From: Mycoplana azooxidifex
GTDB taxonomy: Bacteria; Pseudomonadota; Alphaproteobacteria; Rhizobiales; Rhizobiaceae
Length of the DNA stretch: 64,000 nucleotides
NCBI RefSeq assembly: GCF_014196765.1
Contig: NZ_JACIEE010000005.1
Coordinates: 372,001-436,000 of the forward strand
Reading direction: 5' to 3'
The notes under the pieces are model-generated. The model saw only the letters and a program-made list of their open reading frames with translations, did not search any database and was not told the origin of the DNA. Made by a program: the position numbers and the translations under genes. Shown one piece after another: positions 54,418-62,731 of the stretch (position 1 is the first letter of the stretch; each line of letters begins with the position of its first letter).

Positions 54418-55349
54418 GCATGGGCCAGAGAATCCTCGTCACCCCGCGTTCGTTGACGGCAGAGCCGCATCCCGAAGTCGAGCGGCTGAGACAACTCGGC
54501 TTCGACATCGTCTATTCGACCGCCGGCGCCATGCCGACCGAGCAGGAACTCATCACGCTCGTGCCGGACTGCGTCGGCTGGCTGGCCGGCGTCGAACCGG
54601 TCACCCCCAGGATCATCGCTGCCGCCGACAAGCTGAAGGTCATCAGCCGCAACGGCGTCGGCGTCGACAACCTGCCGATCGAAACGCTCAACGAACGCGG
54701 CGTCCAGGTGATGATCGCCGAGGGCGCCAATGCGATGGGCGTGGCCGAACTGACCATCGGCCTGATGTTCAGCGCCCTGCGCTCCATCCCGCTCGCCGAT
54801 GCCGGCATCAAGGCGGGAGGCTGGCCGCGCGTCCGCGGGCTGGAAATCCGGGGACGCACGATCGGTATCATCGGCTGCGGCGCCATCGGCCGTGAAGTCG
54901 CCCGCATGGTCATTGCGCTTGGCGCGAAGGTGCTCGCCTTCGACCCCATGCGCCCGAACCTCGACCTGCCATCCGCTTCCTTCGCCTATGCGGAGGTAGA
55001 CGAGATCATTGCCGCGGCGGATGTGCTGACCCTCCACTGCCCCCTGCCCCGCGACGGCTCCGCGCTGTTGACGGCGGAAAGGCTGGCAAACAGCCGGCCG
55101 GGCCAGGTCATCGTAAATACCGCCCGATCGAAACTGATCGAGGAGGCAGCCTTGCTCGATGCTCTCGATGACGGCCGGATCTCGACCTATGCCACCGACG
55201 TGTTCGACGAGGAGCCGCCGACCTCGCTGGCGCTCGCGTCGCATCCCAGGGTGATCGCGACCAGCCATATCGGCGGGTTCACGGCCGAGAGCGTCGAACG
55301 GGCGACGAGGATTGCCGCGGACAACCTTCTCGCCGCGCTGAGGGCATGA
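54414..55349 (+). CDS. D-2-hydroxyacid dehydrogenase (phosphoglycerate-dehydrogenase-like)
   Basis: The start is ATG 54414, in an ATGA overlap with the preceding stop; 311 residues. Catalytic Arg in 'VNTARSKLIEE', Glu in 'TDVFDEEPPTS' and His in 'TSHIGGFTAES' are present, and the NAD loop is 'IGIIGCGAIGREVARM'. It lacks the C-terminal ACT/ASB domains of SerA, so it is a short catabolic type. It interconverts a 2-hydroxy acid and a 2-keto acid; the substrate is unknown. Confidence 0.88.
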   Translation: MSMGQRILVTPRSLTAEPHPEVERLRQLGFDIVYSTAGAMPTEQELITLVPDCVGWLAGVEPVTPRIIAAADKLKVISRNGVGVDNLPIETLNERGVQVMIAEGANAMGVAELTIGLMFSALRSIPLADAGIKAGGWPRVRGLEIRGRTIGIIGCGAIGREVARMVIALGAKVLAFDPMRPNLDLPSASFAYAEVDEIIAAADVLTLHCPLPRDGSALLTAERLANSRPGQVIVNTARSKLIEEAALLDALDDGRISTYATDVFDEEPPTSLALASHPRVIATSHIGGFTAESVERATRIAADNLLAALRA

Positions 55350-56215
55350 CGATGGCCGGCCGTCTGGTGGAAAGGAAACTCGACGGTAGGCTCTCCACCC
55401 AGATGACGTCGCCACCGGCCGATGGCATCCGGTTCTACTGGCTTGGCCAGGCGGGATTCATCCTGGAGATGGCCGGCCGCCGGCTCGTTGTCGACCCGTA
55501 TCTGTCGGACTCGCTTTTCGAGAAATACCGGGATACGCCGCGCCCGCATGTGCGGATGATGCCCCCGCCGATCGAGCCAGGCGAATGCGGATCGGTCGAC
55601 CTCGTTCTCAGCACCCACGCCCATACGGACCACATGGATCCCGGCACACTGCCGGCGCTCTTCGCGACCAACCCGGCTGCCGTCTTCGTTGCACCCCGCG
55701 CCGCGCGTCAGCAGGCGCTGGATCGGTCCGGTCTGTCCGAAGACCGAATGGCACTTGTCGACGCCGGCGAGATTATCCACCCCTTCGCGGGACTGACGAT
55801 CACCGCAACCCGCGCCGCCCACGAGACCCTGGAAACGGACCGGGCCGGCAATCATCGCTTTCTCGGCTACGTCATCGAGGCCGGCGGATTGCGCATCTGG
55901 CATTCTGGCGATTGCGTCCCGTTCGAAGGGCTCTGGGATGAGATCGCAGCCCAGGCTCCCGGCATTGTGCTTCTGCCGGTCAACGGCCGCCGGCCTGACC
56001 TCAGCGACAACGGCGTGCCGGGCAACTTCACCCTGGAGGAGGCCATCGAAACCGCACACGGTGTCGGCGCCGCCCACCTGGTGGCGCATCACTACGGATT
56101 GTTCGACTTCAACACCGAGGATCCGGCCGTGATCGATCAGGCCGCGGCCTCATCGCGAGACCTGGACATTCGGCGTGCACAAACCGGTGTCTGCTACGAA
56201 TGGCAGCGGGACTAG
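55346..56215 (+). CDS. Metallo-beta-lactamase-fold hydrolase, UlaG-like (lactonase candidate)
   Basis: This 289-residue protein, in a 4-nt overlap with the previous gene, has the metal motif HxHxDH in 'STHAHTDHMDPGTL' and a further His in 'TRAAHETLET'. Asp follows in 'WHSGDCVPF' and His in 'LVAHHYGLFD'. The overall pattern resembles L-ascorbate-6-phosphate lactonase UlaG. A lactonase acting on a sugar acid lactone or lactone phosphate would fit the neighbouring aldolase and dehydrogenases. Confidence 0.8.
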   Translation: MTMAGRLVERKLDGRLSTQMTSPPADGIRFYWLGQAGFILEMAGRRLVVDPYLSDSLFEKYRDTPRPHVRMMPPPIEPGECGSVDLVLSTHAHTDHMDPGTLPALFATNPAAVFVAPRAARQQALDRSGLSEDRMALVDAGEIIHPFAGLTITATRAAHETLETDRAGNHRFLGYVIEAGGLRIWHSGDCVPFEGLWDEIAAQAPGIVLLPVNGRRPDLSDNGVPGNFTLEEAIETAHGVGAAHLVAHHYGLFDFNTEDPAVIDQAAASSRDLDIRRAQTGVCYEWQRD

Positions 56216-56290
56216 GCATCGCTCCGGTTTCATTTTCCCGACGCCGGATTTAACATATGAGCGGGCCGGCACGAAAAGGCAAAGTAGTCG

Positions 56291-57169
56291 ATGGATTCGG
56301 AAGTCAGAAGCAATAGCGGCCGCAACATGATCGAGATCATCAGGACGATGCGCCCGGACCTGCGCAAGTCGGACCGCAAGGTTGCCGATATCGTTCTTGA
56401 AGATCCCCACCGCATCATGAATGCCACTGTGGGCGAAACCGCGCAATTGGCCGACGTCAGCCAGCCGACCGTCCTTCGCTTTGCCACCGCAATCGGCTGT
56501 AGCGGCTTCCAGGATTTCAAGATCAAGCTGGCGCAAAGCCTCGCCTTCGGCACGCCGGCGACGCATTCGGTCCTTCTCGACACGGACACGCCCGAAGCCG
56601 TCACCGAGAAGATTTTCGACTATACGATGACGAGCCTGGATTGGGCTCGCTCCAAGCTAGACAAGGCGGCTCTGCACAAGGCGATCGATGCCCTGGCCGC
56701 GGCCCGTTCCATCGTGTTTTTCGGGTTCGGCGCGTCGGGCATCGTCGCACGCGACGCGCAGCAGAAATTTCCGCTCTTCGGCGTGCCCTGCGTTGCAGAG
56801 CTCGATTCCCATCAACAGTTGATGGTCGCATCGATGATGAAGCCGGGCGACGTGGCCTTCGTCATTTCCAACACGGGAACGACCCGTTCGATCATCGAGA
56901 TCGCCCGGATTGCGCGGGAAAATGGCGCGACCGTCATCTGTCTCACCGGATCGGAATCGCCCCTGACGCATTATTGCGATGTCGTCCTGATCGTCGAGAC
57001 GCTGGAAAACACCAACATGTACACGCCGACGATCTCCCGCATCGCAGCCCTGGTCGTCATCGACATCCTGTCGACCAGCGTCGCGATGCGCCGCCCCGCC
57101 GACGACCATACGAGGATCCACCAGATGAAACGCCAGTTGAGCGACATGCGGAAGATGCAGCCGATCTAG
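56291..57169 (+). CDS. RpiR/HexR-family transcriptional regulator
   Basis: This 292-residue protein has an N-terminal HTH_6 domain ('LRKSDRKVADIVLEDPHRIM', then 'GETAQLADVSQPTVLRFATA'). A SIS sugar-phosphate-binding domain at about 125-260 follows ('IVFFGFGASGIVARDAQQKF', 'VISNTGTTRSIIEIARIARE'). HexR-type members respond to KDPG. Located 75 nt after the lactonase-like gene, it is the probable controller of both divergent operons starting in 51947-52170. Confidence 0.9.
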   Translation: MDSEVRSNSGRNMIEIIRTMRPDLRKSDRKVADIVLEDPHRIMNATVGETAQLADVSQPTVLRFATAIGCSGFQDFKIKLAQSLAFGTPATHSVLLDTDTPEAVTEKIFDYTMTSLDWARSKLDKAALHKAIDALAAARSIVFFGFGASGIVARDAQQKFPLFGVPCVAELDSHQQLMVASMMKPGDVAFVISNTGTTRSIIEIARIARENGATVICLTGSESPLTHYCDVVLIVETLENTNMYTPTISRIAALVVIDILSTSVAMRRPADDHTRIHQMKRQLSDMRKMQPI

Positions 57170-57187
57170 CAGCAAGACGCCAACGCA

Positions 57188-57207
57188 ACATGCGGCATTG
57201 CGCATGT
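57188..57207 (+). terminator. Weak hairpin after the RpiR gene
   Basis: ACATGCG and CGCATGT form a 7-bp stem with a 6-nt loop 19 nt after the rpiR-type stop, followed by the palindrome CGGCGGCCGCCG. No T-run follows, so intrinsic termination is doubtful; the position between convergent genes is the main argument. Confidence 0.25.
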
Positions 57208-57272
57208 CGGCGGCCGCCGAAGACGACCGCCCATCGCTACCCCCGGAACGGTCCGGCCCCAGCCTGCTCCAC

Positions 57273-58130
57273 CTAAGTGCAGGCCTCTTTCAAGGCGGTT
57301 ATCGGTCCGAAGGTTCGCGGCGCCGCGCACATCATGAAGCGGAATCCCTGTTCCATCAGCCGCGGAGCATTGGCGGCACTGGCATGGGGATGGCCGACAA
57401 TGACGCCATGCTCGTTGCAGATCCGCGCGACGGCCTCGATCGCCTCCAGAACCGCGGGATGTTCGGTCTGTCGGGGGTAGCCCAGTTCCTGGCTGAGATC
57501 CCCTTCGCCGACGAGAATGACGCCGATGCCGGGAACGTTCCGGAGAATGTCGCGCAGGTTGTCGATGCCCTGCATGTCCTCGATCTGCAGGATCGCCAGG
57601 ATATCTCCGCGCGGGGCAAGCGGCCAGACATCGGCGCGCTCGTAATATTCCTGCTGCGAAACCCCCCAATACCGCGCAGCAACTACCGGCCCGTCGCCGC
57701 GAATTCCGGCGGGCTCGTAGAGCGGCTTGTCCTTCAGGCGCGGATAACGGCAGGCGGCCACCGCGTTATAGGCTTCCTCGACCGTGCTGATATGCGGCCA
57801 GACGACGCCGTAGCAGCCGATATCCAGCGCCTGCTTGGCCAGGAACTGGTTGAGCTCGGCCCCATTGGCTGGAATGCGCGCGAGCGGCGTCACCGCCGGC
57901 GCAAGCGAGCCGTGCTCGGCGACCTGGCGGCGGTTGAGAAGGTATTGCAGGCTGTCGCGCAGGCCGTTGATATCCCACCCGCGATGTTCGCCCTCGAAGA
58001 CGACACCGTCATAGGGAGACGCCTGCAATTCCACCGCCACCTCGATGTTCGTCGGTGCGAACATGGAAAACACCGGCTGCCCGGCTTCGAGCCTGGCAAT
58101 CATGCCATTCAAATGCTGGAAGGCACTCAT
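57273..58130 (-). CDS. HpcH/HpaI-family aldolase
   Basis: The start is ATG 58130 (AGGAA 8 nt upstream, ATGA overlap with the hydratase), giving 285 residues. Class II pyruvate aldolase residues are visible: Arg in 'VTPLARIPANGAE', metal-ligand Glu in 'LAILQIEDMQGIDNL' and Asp in 'LVGEGDLSQELG'. It would cleave a 4-hydroxy-2-oxo acid to pyruvate or oxaloacetate. Next to a LigJ-like hydratase the natural substrate is 4-carboxy-4-hydroxy-2-oxoadipate or an analogue, replacing the RraA-like LigK of Sphingobium; this is inference. Confidence 0.87.
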   Translation of the reverse strand: MSAFQHLNGMIARLEAGQPVFSMFAPTNIEVAVELQASPYDGVVFEGEHRGWDINGLRDSLQYLLNRRQVAEHGSLAPAVTPLARIPANGAELNQFLAKQALDIGCYGVVWPHISTVEEAYNAVAACRYPRLKDKPLYEPAGIRGDGPVVAARYWGVSQQEYYERADVWPLAPRGDILAILQIEDMQGIDNLRDILRNVPGIGVILVGEGDLSQELGYPRQTEHPAVLEAIEAVARICNEHGVIVGHPHASAANAPRLMEQGFRFMMCAAPRTFGPITALKEACT

Positions 58131-59194
58131 GCGACCATTCCTGCCTTGGCGGCACTGGCGGCACCGCCGGCCGCGAGTTTGGAAAGGCGCTTGTCGAGCC
58201 GCGGATACACCCGTCGCGCATTGCCTTCGAAAATCTTGTGACGTTGCTCCGCGTCGAGGAAGTCCAGCGCGTCGATGTAGCGCTTGGTGTCGTCGTAGTA
58301 GTGGCCCGTCTCCGGGTCGATGCCTTTGACGGCGCCGAGCATTTCCGAGGCGAACAGGATGTTGTCGGTCGGAATGACCTTCGCCAGCAATTCCATTCCC
58401 GGAAGATGGTAGACGCAAGTGTCGAAGAACACGTTGCCAAGGAGATGGTCGGACAGCAGTGGGCGCTTCAACTCCTGTGCCAGTCCCCTGTAGCGTCCCC
58501 AATGATAGGGAACGGCGCCGCCGCCGTGCGGTATGACGAATTTGAGCTCCGGGAAATCCTTGAAGAGGTCGCCCTGCACAAGCTGCATGAAGGCGGTCGT
58601 GTCGGCGTTGATGTAATGCGCGCCGGTGGCATGGAAGTTGTGGTTGCAGGACGATGACACGTGAATCATCGCCGGCACCTCCAGTTCGCACATCACCTCG
58701 TAAAGCGGATACCAGGACCGGTCCGTGATCGGCTCGCCGGACCAGTGGCCACCCGAGGGATCGGGATTGAGGTTCACGCCGACGAAGCCGAGTTCCTCGA
58801 CGATCCGCCGCAACTCCGCAATGCACTCCGAAGGCGCCCGACCCGGAAATTGCGGAAGCTGGCCGACAGGCGCGAAGTTCTGCGGCAGCAATTCGCAGAC
58901 GCGATGAACCAGATCGTTGCAGATAGACGTCCACTCGGCGGAAACCTCGGCCGATCCGACGTGATGGGCCATTCCGGAAGCACGCGGGGAAAAGATCGTC
59001 AGGTCGCCGCCGCGCTCCTGCTGTTTCTTGATCTGCGGCTGCACGCTTGCGATCAGTTCCTCGTCGCTGATCGTCAGGGAGGCGGGCGATGGCCGCCTCC
59101 CTGCATCGGCCAGGGCCGCCAGTTGCCTGTCGCGAAACAGTCCGAGCGCGGCAGGTTCGGTCGTATAGTGTCCATGGATATCGATAATCATCAT
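58127..59194 (-). CDS. Amidohydrolase-superfamily protein resembling 4-oxalomesaconate hydratase (LigJ)
   Basis: The start is ATG 59194 (AGGAG 6 nt upstream), giving 355 residues. Metal-site HxH is in 'IIDIHGHYTTEP', followed by 'FVGVNLNPDPSGGHWSG', 'WYPLYEVMCELEVPAMIHVS', 'KFVIPHGGGAVPYHWGRY' and Glu in 'ILFASEMLGAVKGIDP'. These segments line up in order with LigJ, which hydrates 4-oxalomesaconate in protocatechuate 4,5-cleavage. General amidohydrolase-2 decarboxylases are the alternative. It is followed directly by the aldolase and preceded by the importer genes. Confidence 0.8.
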   Translation of the reverse strand: MMIIDIHGHYTTEPAALGLFRDRQLAALADAGRRPSPASLTISDEELIASVQPQIKKQQERGGDLTIFSPRASGMAHHVGSAEVSAEWTSICNDLVHRVCELLPQNFAPVGQLPQFPGRAPSECIAELRRIVEELGFVGVNLNPDPSGGHWSGEPITDRSWYPLYEVMCELEVPAMIHVSSSCNHNFHATGAHYINADTTAFMQLVQGDLFKDFPELKFVIPHGGGAVPYHWGRYRGLAQELKRPLLSDHLLGNVFFDTCVYHLPGMELLAKVIPTDNILFASEMLGAVKGIDPETGHYYDDTKRYIDALDFLDAEQRHKIFEGNARRVYPRLDKRLSKLAAGGAASAAKAGMVA

Positions 59195-59223
59195 GCAATC
59201 TCCTGGCCGGATTGGAAACCGGC

Positions 59224-60042
59224 TTACTCGTCGTCCGTGAAGCGCCACGGCGCGACCCAGTGTTCAAAGCGAAGAGCGATCGTGGTGTAGACGACGCCCA
59301 TCAGCATCAGGCAGAGGATCGGCACGAACATCGCGGCCGTCTCGAACTGGTTGCCGTACTTGATGATCAGGGCGCCGAGGCCGTTGATCGCGGTAAAGAA
59401 CTCTGCCACGACCATGCCGATGATGGCCCGGCCGATGCCGAGGCGAATGCCCGTCATCATGAAGGGAAGTGCCGCCGGCAGGATGATCTTGCCGAAAATC
59501 TGGCGCTCGGTGGCGGCGAACGCGGTGCCGACATCGATGAGTTGGCCTGCCACGTTGCGGACGCCGCTTGCCGTGTTGATGAGGACCGGGAACACCGCCA
59601 GGATGAAGACGATGAACAGCTTTGCGGGAAAGCCGAGGCCGAACCAGAGGATGACGAGCGGGGTGATTGCAACCAGCGGCGTCGCATAGAGCGCGTTCAC
59701 CAGCCAGTCCGTCGCCGCATCGACATACCGGTAGCGACCGATCAGCAATCCGAGAACGACGCCTGCGATGCTGGCAAGAATGAAGCCGAGCGTCAGTGTC
59801 TTCATGCTGTCCAGAAAGGCGGCCAGCAGTTCGCCGCTGGCGATCATCCGGTAGGCTGCATGGACGATGTCGCTGGGATAGGCCATGAACAAGGGGTTGA
59901 CCTGCCGCCCTGCAACCTCCCAGATCGCCAGTACGGCGACGATCGACACAAGCCGGACAAGCCAGTAGCGCTTCACCGGCGCGGCGGGCTCGAGATCCTC
60001 GATGAGATCGTCGGCCGCGCCTATGAATGTGGTGCTGGTCAT
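59224..60042 (-). CDS. ABC transporter permease (TauC/SsuC family)
   Basis: This 272-residue protein has about six hydrophobic spans and the EAA-like loop 'VGTAFAATERQIFGKIILPA'. It matches the nitrate/sulfonate/aromatic-acid permease group rather than the CUT2 sugar type found elsewhere in the window. It is paired with the ATPase at 60069 and presumably with the binding protein cut by the right edge. Confidence 0.88.
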   Translation of the reverse strand: MTSTTFIGAADDLIEDLEPAAPVKRYWLVRLVSIVAVLAIWEVAGRQVNPLFMAYPSDIVHAAYRMIASGELLAAFLDSMKTLTLGFILASIAGVVLGLLIGRYRYVDAATDWLVNALYATPLVAITPLVILWFGLGFPAKLFIVFILAVFPVLINTASGVRNVAGQLIDVGTAFAATERQIFGKIILPAALPFMMTGIRLGIGRAIIGMVVAEFFTAINGLGALIIKYGNQFETAAMFVPILCLMLMGVVYTTIALRFEHWVAPWRFTDDE

Positions 60043-60068
60043 CTATTCAATCCTCCCGTTTGATTTCG

Positions 60069-60911
60069 TCAGCTGTTCGCAGGCGTGCTGCGGATCAGGT
60101 CCCATATGCGCGTGCGGATTGCCTGGAATTCAGGATCGCCGCGCATGACCGGCAATTCCGGTCGCTCGCCGGAGAAAGGCAACGTGATGACCTCCTTCAC
60201 CCTGCCCGGCTTTGCCCCCAGGACGATGATCCGGTTCGACAGGTAGATCGCCTCATCGAGATCGTGGGTCACAAAGAGGATGGTCTTGCGCGTCTCCGCC
60301 TGGATGCGCAGCAACTCCTTCTGGAGAACCTCCCGTGTCTGTGCGTCGAGGGCGCTGAAGGGCTCGTCCATCAGCAGGATCGTCGGATCGATGGCCAAGG
60401 CCCGCGCGAGGCCGATGCGTTGCTGCATGCCGCCGGAGAGCTGATGCGGGAACTGTTCAGCAGCATGCCCGAGGCCGACGAGGGCAAGCAGCCTCTTGGC
60501 GCGCTCCGCCCGTTCGCCCGCCGCCATGCCCTGGAGCTCCAGCCCGAATTCGACATTTTCCCGGGCCGTTCGCCATGGCAGGAGGCTCGGCTGCTGGAAC
60601 ACGAAGCCGCGGTCACGGCCGGCACCCTTGACCTCCTTGCCATCGACGCTGATGGTCCCGGAATCGTGACGGACAAGCCCCTGGATCGTCCGGAGCAACG
60701 TCGTCTTGCCACAACCGCTTTCGCCGATCAGCGAGACGACTTCATTCTCGTAGACGTCGAATCTGATGTCGCGCAGGACGGGCAGGAGCGAACTGGGTTG
60801 CCCGTTGGCATTGCGAATACGGAACGTCTTGTTGATTCCGGAGACGCCGAGCTTGACCTTCCGGGCAGGGTTGGCGGTCATCACATCCTCTTTCAGAACT
60901 ATCTGGTTCAT
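60069..60911 (-). CDS. ABC transporter ATPase (TauB/SsuB family)
   Basis: This 280-residue NBD has Walker A 'LIGESGCGKTTLLRTIQGLV', signature 'LSGGMQQRIGLARAL', Walker B 'ILLMDEPFSALDAQTREVLQ' and the switch His in 'LFVTHDLDEAI'. Its ATG 60911 overlaps the upstream stop by 4 nt, which supports that start over the later ATG. It powers uptake of an organic acid or related ligand. Confidence 0.9.
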   Translation of the reverse strand: MNQIVLKEDVMTANPARKVKLGVSGINKTFRIRNANGQPSSLLPVLRDIRFDVYENEVVSLIGESGCGKTTLLRTIQGLVRHDSGTISVDGKEVKGAGRDRGFVFQQPSLLPWRTARENVEFGLELQGMAAGERAERAKRLLALVGLGHAAEQFPHQLSGGMQQRIGLARALAIDPTILLMDEPFSALDAQTREVLQKELLRIQAETRKTILFVTHDLDEAIYLSNRIIVLGAKPGRVKEVITLPFSGERPELPVMRGDPEFQAIRTRIWDLIRSTPANS

Positions 60912-61813
60912 GTTCCGAGTTCCCTTGTTTTATCGTGAAACAGTTCGTCTACGGAGAGACGGCGATCGATCAGCTTCTGTTCCAGGCAATGGTCGATGAC
61001 CGTTTCCAGCGAGTGACGCAGGGCGTCGATGCCGATGGGATTGATATCGACCCCGGCCTCGATCGTGCCGTTGCCGGCCGCCTTGCTCGCCACGAGCATG
61101 TCGAAGAATTGCCGGACGAGGTCGGGCCGCCGCTCGATCATGTCCTGCGACGCGACGACCATGTGATTGATCGGAATGACCTTGTTGCGCCGGTAGCCCA
61201 GCCCGGCATCGCCTTTGGGATCCTCGATCACGGTGATCAGCCGGGGATCGTCCTTCGGCAGGTCGTTGCCCATGATACCCGCATCGATCTCGCCCGCCTG
61301 CAACATTTCGGCAACCTTGCGGCCCTCGGGTGCGCGGCGTGCATTCGACGGGGCGGAGTATTCCGCAAGGTGCCCATCCTCGAACGTCACCCAGTCGATC
61401 TTGCTCAGGTCGACGCCATACTCGGCGGAAAGGATTCCGCGCGCCCACATGACCGTCGTCTGCGAGTAGGAGCGGACACCCACCGTCTTGCCTTCGAGGT
61501 CTTTCGGCCGGAGCCTCGAATAGTCGGAATTGCAGACGATGGTCCTGTGCTGGAAGCGCGCCAGGAGAGCTACCGGCAGAAGCCAGATCGGCTTGTTGTA
61601 GGCGCGCGCCTGCACGTAGGTCACGATCGCCATTTCCGAAATATCGTAGGCGCCTCGCCTGACCATCGGCTTGAACGCCTTGGTGATCGGCACGATGTCC
61701 TCGAACTGGAAACGCCCGCCGGTCTCGACCGCGGCGTTCTTCTTGATCGGCGCGGTGATCGGATAGTCGCCGAGCGCGATGTGGACGCTGTCGGTCAAAA
61801 TCGTGTCAGCCAT
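60908..61813 (-). CDS. Signal-less NMT1/4,5-dihydroxyphthalate-decarboxylase-like protein (copy 2)
   Basis: The start is ATG 61813 (GGAGG 6 nt upstream), giving 301 residues. There is no signal peptide and no hydrophobic N-terminus. 'MVRRGAYDISEMAIVTYVQA', 'LLARFQHRTIVCNSDYSRLR', then 'PKDLEGKTVGVRSYSQTTVM' and 'WARGILSAEYGVDLSKIDW', follow the pattern of 4,5-dihydroxyphthalate decarboxylase (Pht5) and NMT1-fold proteins. A cytoplasmic enzyme is more likely than a periplasmic binding protein. It overlaps the amidohydrolase by 8 nt. Confidence 0.75.
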   Translation of the reverse strand: MADTILTDSVHIALGDYPITAPIKKNAAVETGGRFQFEDIVPITKAFKPMVRRGAYDISEMAIVTYVQARAYNKPIWLLPVALLARFQHRTIVCNSDYSRLRPKDLEGKTVGVRSYSQTTVMWARGILSAEYGVDLSKIDWVTFEDGHLAEYSAPSNARRAPEGRKVAEMLQAGEIDAGIMGNDLPKDDPRLITVIEDPKGDAGLGYRRNKVIPINHMVVASQDMIERRPDLVRQFFDMLVASKAAGNGTIEAGVDINPIGIDALRHSLETVIDHCLEQKLIDRRLSVDELFHDKTRELGT

Positions 61814-62687
61814 GACGCGCCTCCGCCCGGGAAACATCGGCAAGCGCCGGGTAGATCCGCTGCGCGGTGCCGCCGAATATCCAGGCCTGGTCTTCGGAGC
61901 TCACGTCGGAAAGGGCCGCCCTGGCGCGGTCGAAAAGCGATTTCAGCCCACCGGGCGATGCCGGATGGTTCGAGCCCCAGGCGATCTGCGACGCGCCGAC
62001 GCGTGACACCAGCAGAGGAAAGAAGTCGGATGCCGCCGCATTCGCCTTCTCCAGCGCCTCCAGGGCACGAACCGTCAGCTTGAAGTAGATGTTCGGATTT
62101 TCCGCCAGTTCGAACAGCCGCGCCGTATTGGGGAAAACCTTGCCGCCCGAAAGATCGGGCCGGGCGAGGTGATCGAGGACGATGCGGATCTTCGGAAAGC
62201 GCTTGATGATGGCCTGCAGGTCGTCGATGCCGTCCTGGGTCATCTGCATGCAGACCGGAACGCCGATCTGCTCCGCATGGGCCCAGGCGGGATAGGTCTT
62301 CGGATCGGTGAACCACGTCGCCTGCCCGGGCATGGTGCTGCCCGTCGTAAACAACCGCAGCCCCGTCAATCCTTTGGCCATCCACGCATCGATTTTCTGC
62401 ACGGCGTCGTCGGCGAGGATGTCGACCGATCCGACGGCGGTGAACTTGTCCGGCCGGGCAGCGACAGCGTCGATGACATAGCCGTTGTCATGGCCGTAGC
62501 AAGTGGACGCTTGGACGATGGCGGCCTTGTCGACACCGGCCTCGGCCATGTCGGCCAGAAGCCGTTCCCAGGATACCGGACGCTGAGCCGACCAGTCCGA
62601 CTGATGCCCGCCGAGCGGCGCCCGCGGATACCGCGCGGTGTCCGTCGAGATGATATGGGGATGGATATCAATGACGTGGGGACGCAT
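61806..62687 (-). CDS. Amidohydrolase-2 family protein resembling 2-pyrone-4,6-dicarboxylate hydrolase (LigI)
   Basis: This 293-residue protein has the N-terminal HxH in 'VIDIHPHIIST', 'AAIVQASTCYGHDNGYVIDA' (close to the VQAS.HG.DN segment of LigI), 'KGLTGLRLFTTG', 'IRIVLDHLARPDLSGG' and the C-terminal Asn in 'IAWGSNHPASPGG'. LigI normally has Asp at that last position (SDWPH), so the Asn here is notable. It probably hydrolyses a lactone-type intermediate. It is positioned between the two Pht5-like genes. Confidence 0.75.
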   Translation of the reverse strand: MRPHVIDIHPHIISTDTARYPRAPLGGHQSDWSAQRPVSWERLLADMAEAGVDKAAIVQASTCYGHDNGYVIDAVAARPDKFTAVGSVDILADDAVQKIDAWMAKGLTGLRLFTTGSTMPGQATWFTDPKTYPAWAHAEQIGVPVCMQMTQDGIDDLQAIIKRFPKIRIVLDHLARPDLSGGKVFPNTARLFELAENPNIYFKLTVRALEALEKANAAASDFFPLLVSRVGASQIAWGSNHPASPGGLKSLFDRARAALSDVSSEDQAWIFGGTAQRIYPALADVSRAEARHG

Positions 62688-62731
62688 TGTTTCAACTTTC
62701 CTGAAATGTCTGTGATGCTGATCGTGCCGCC

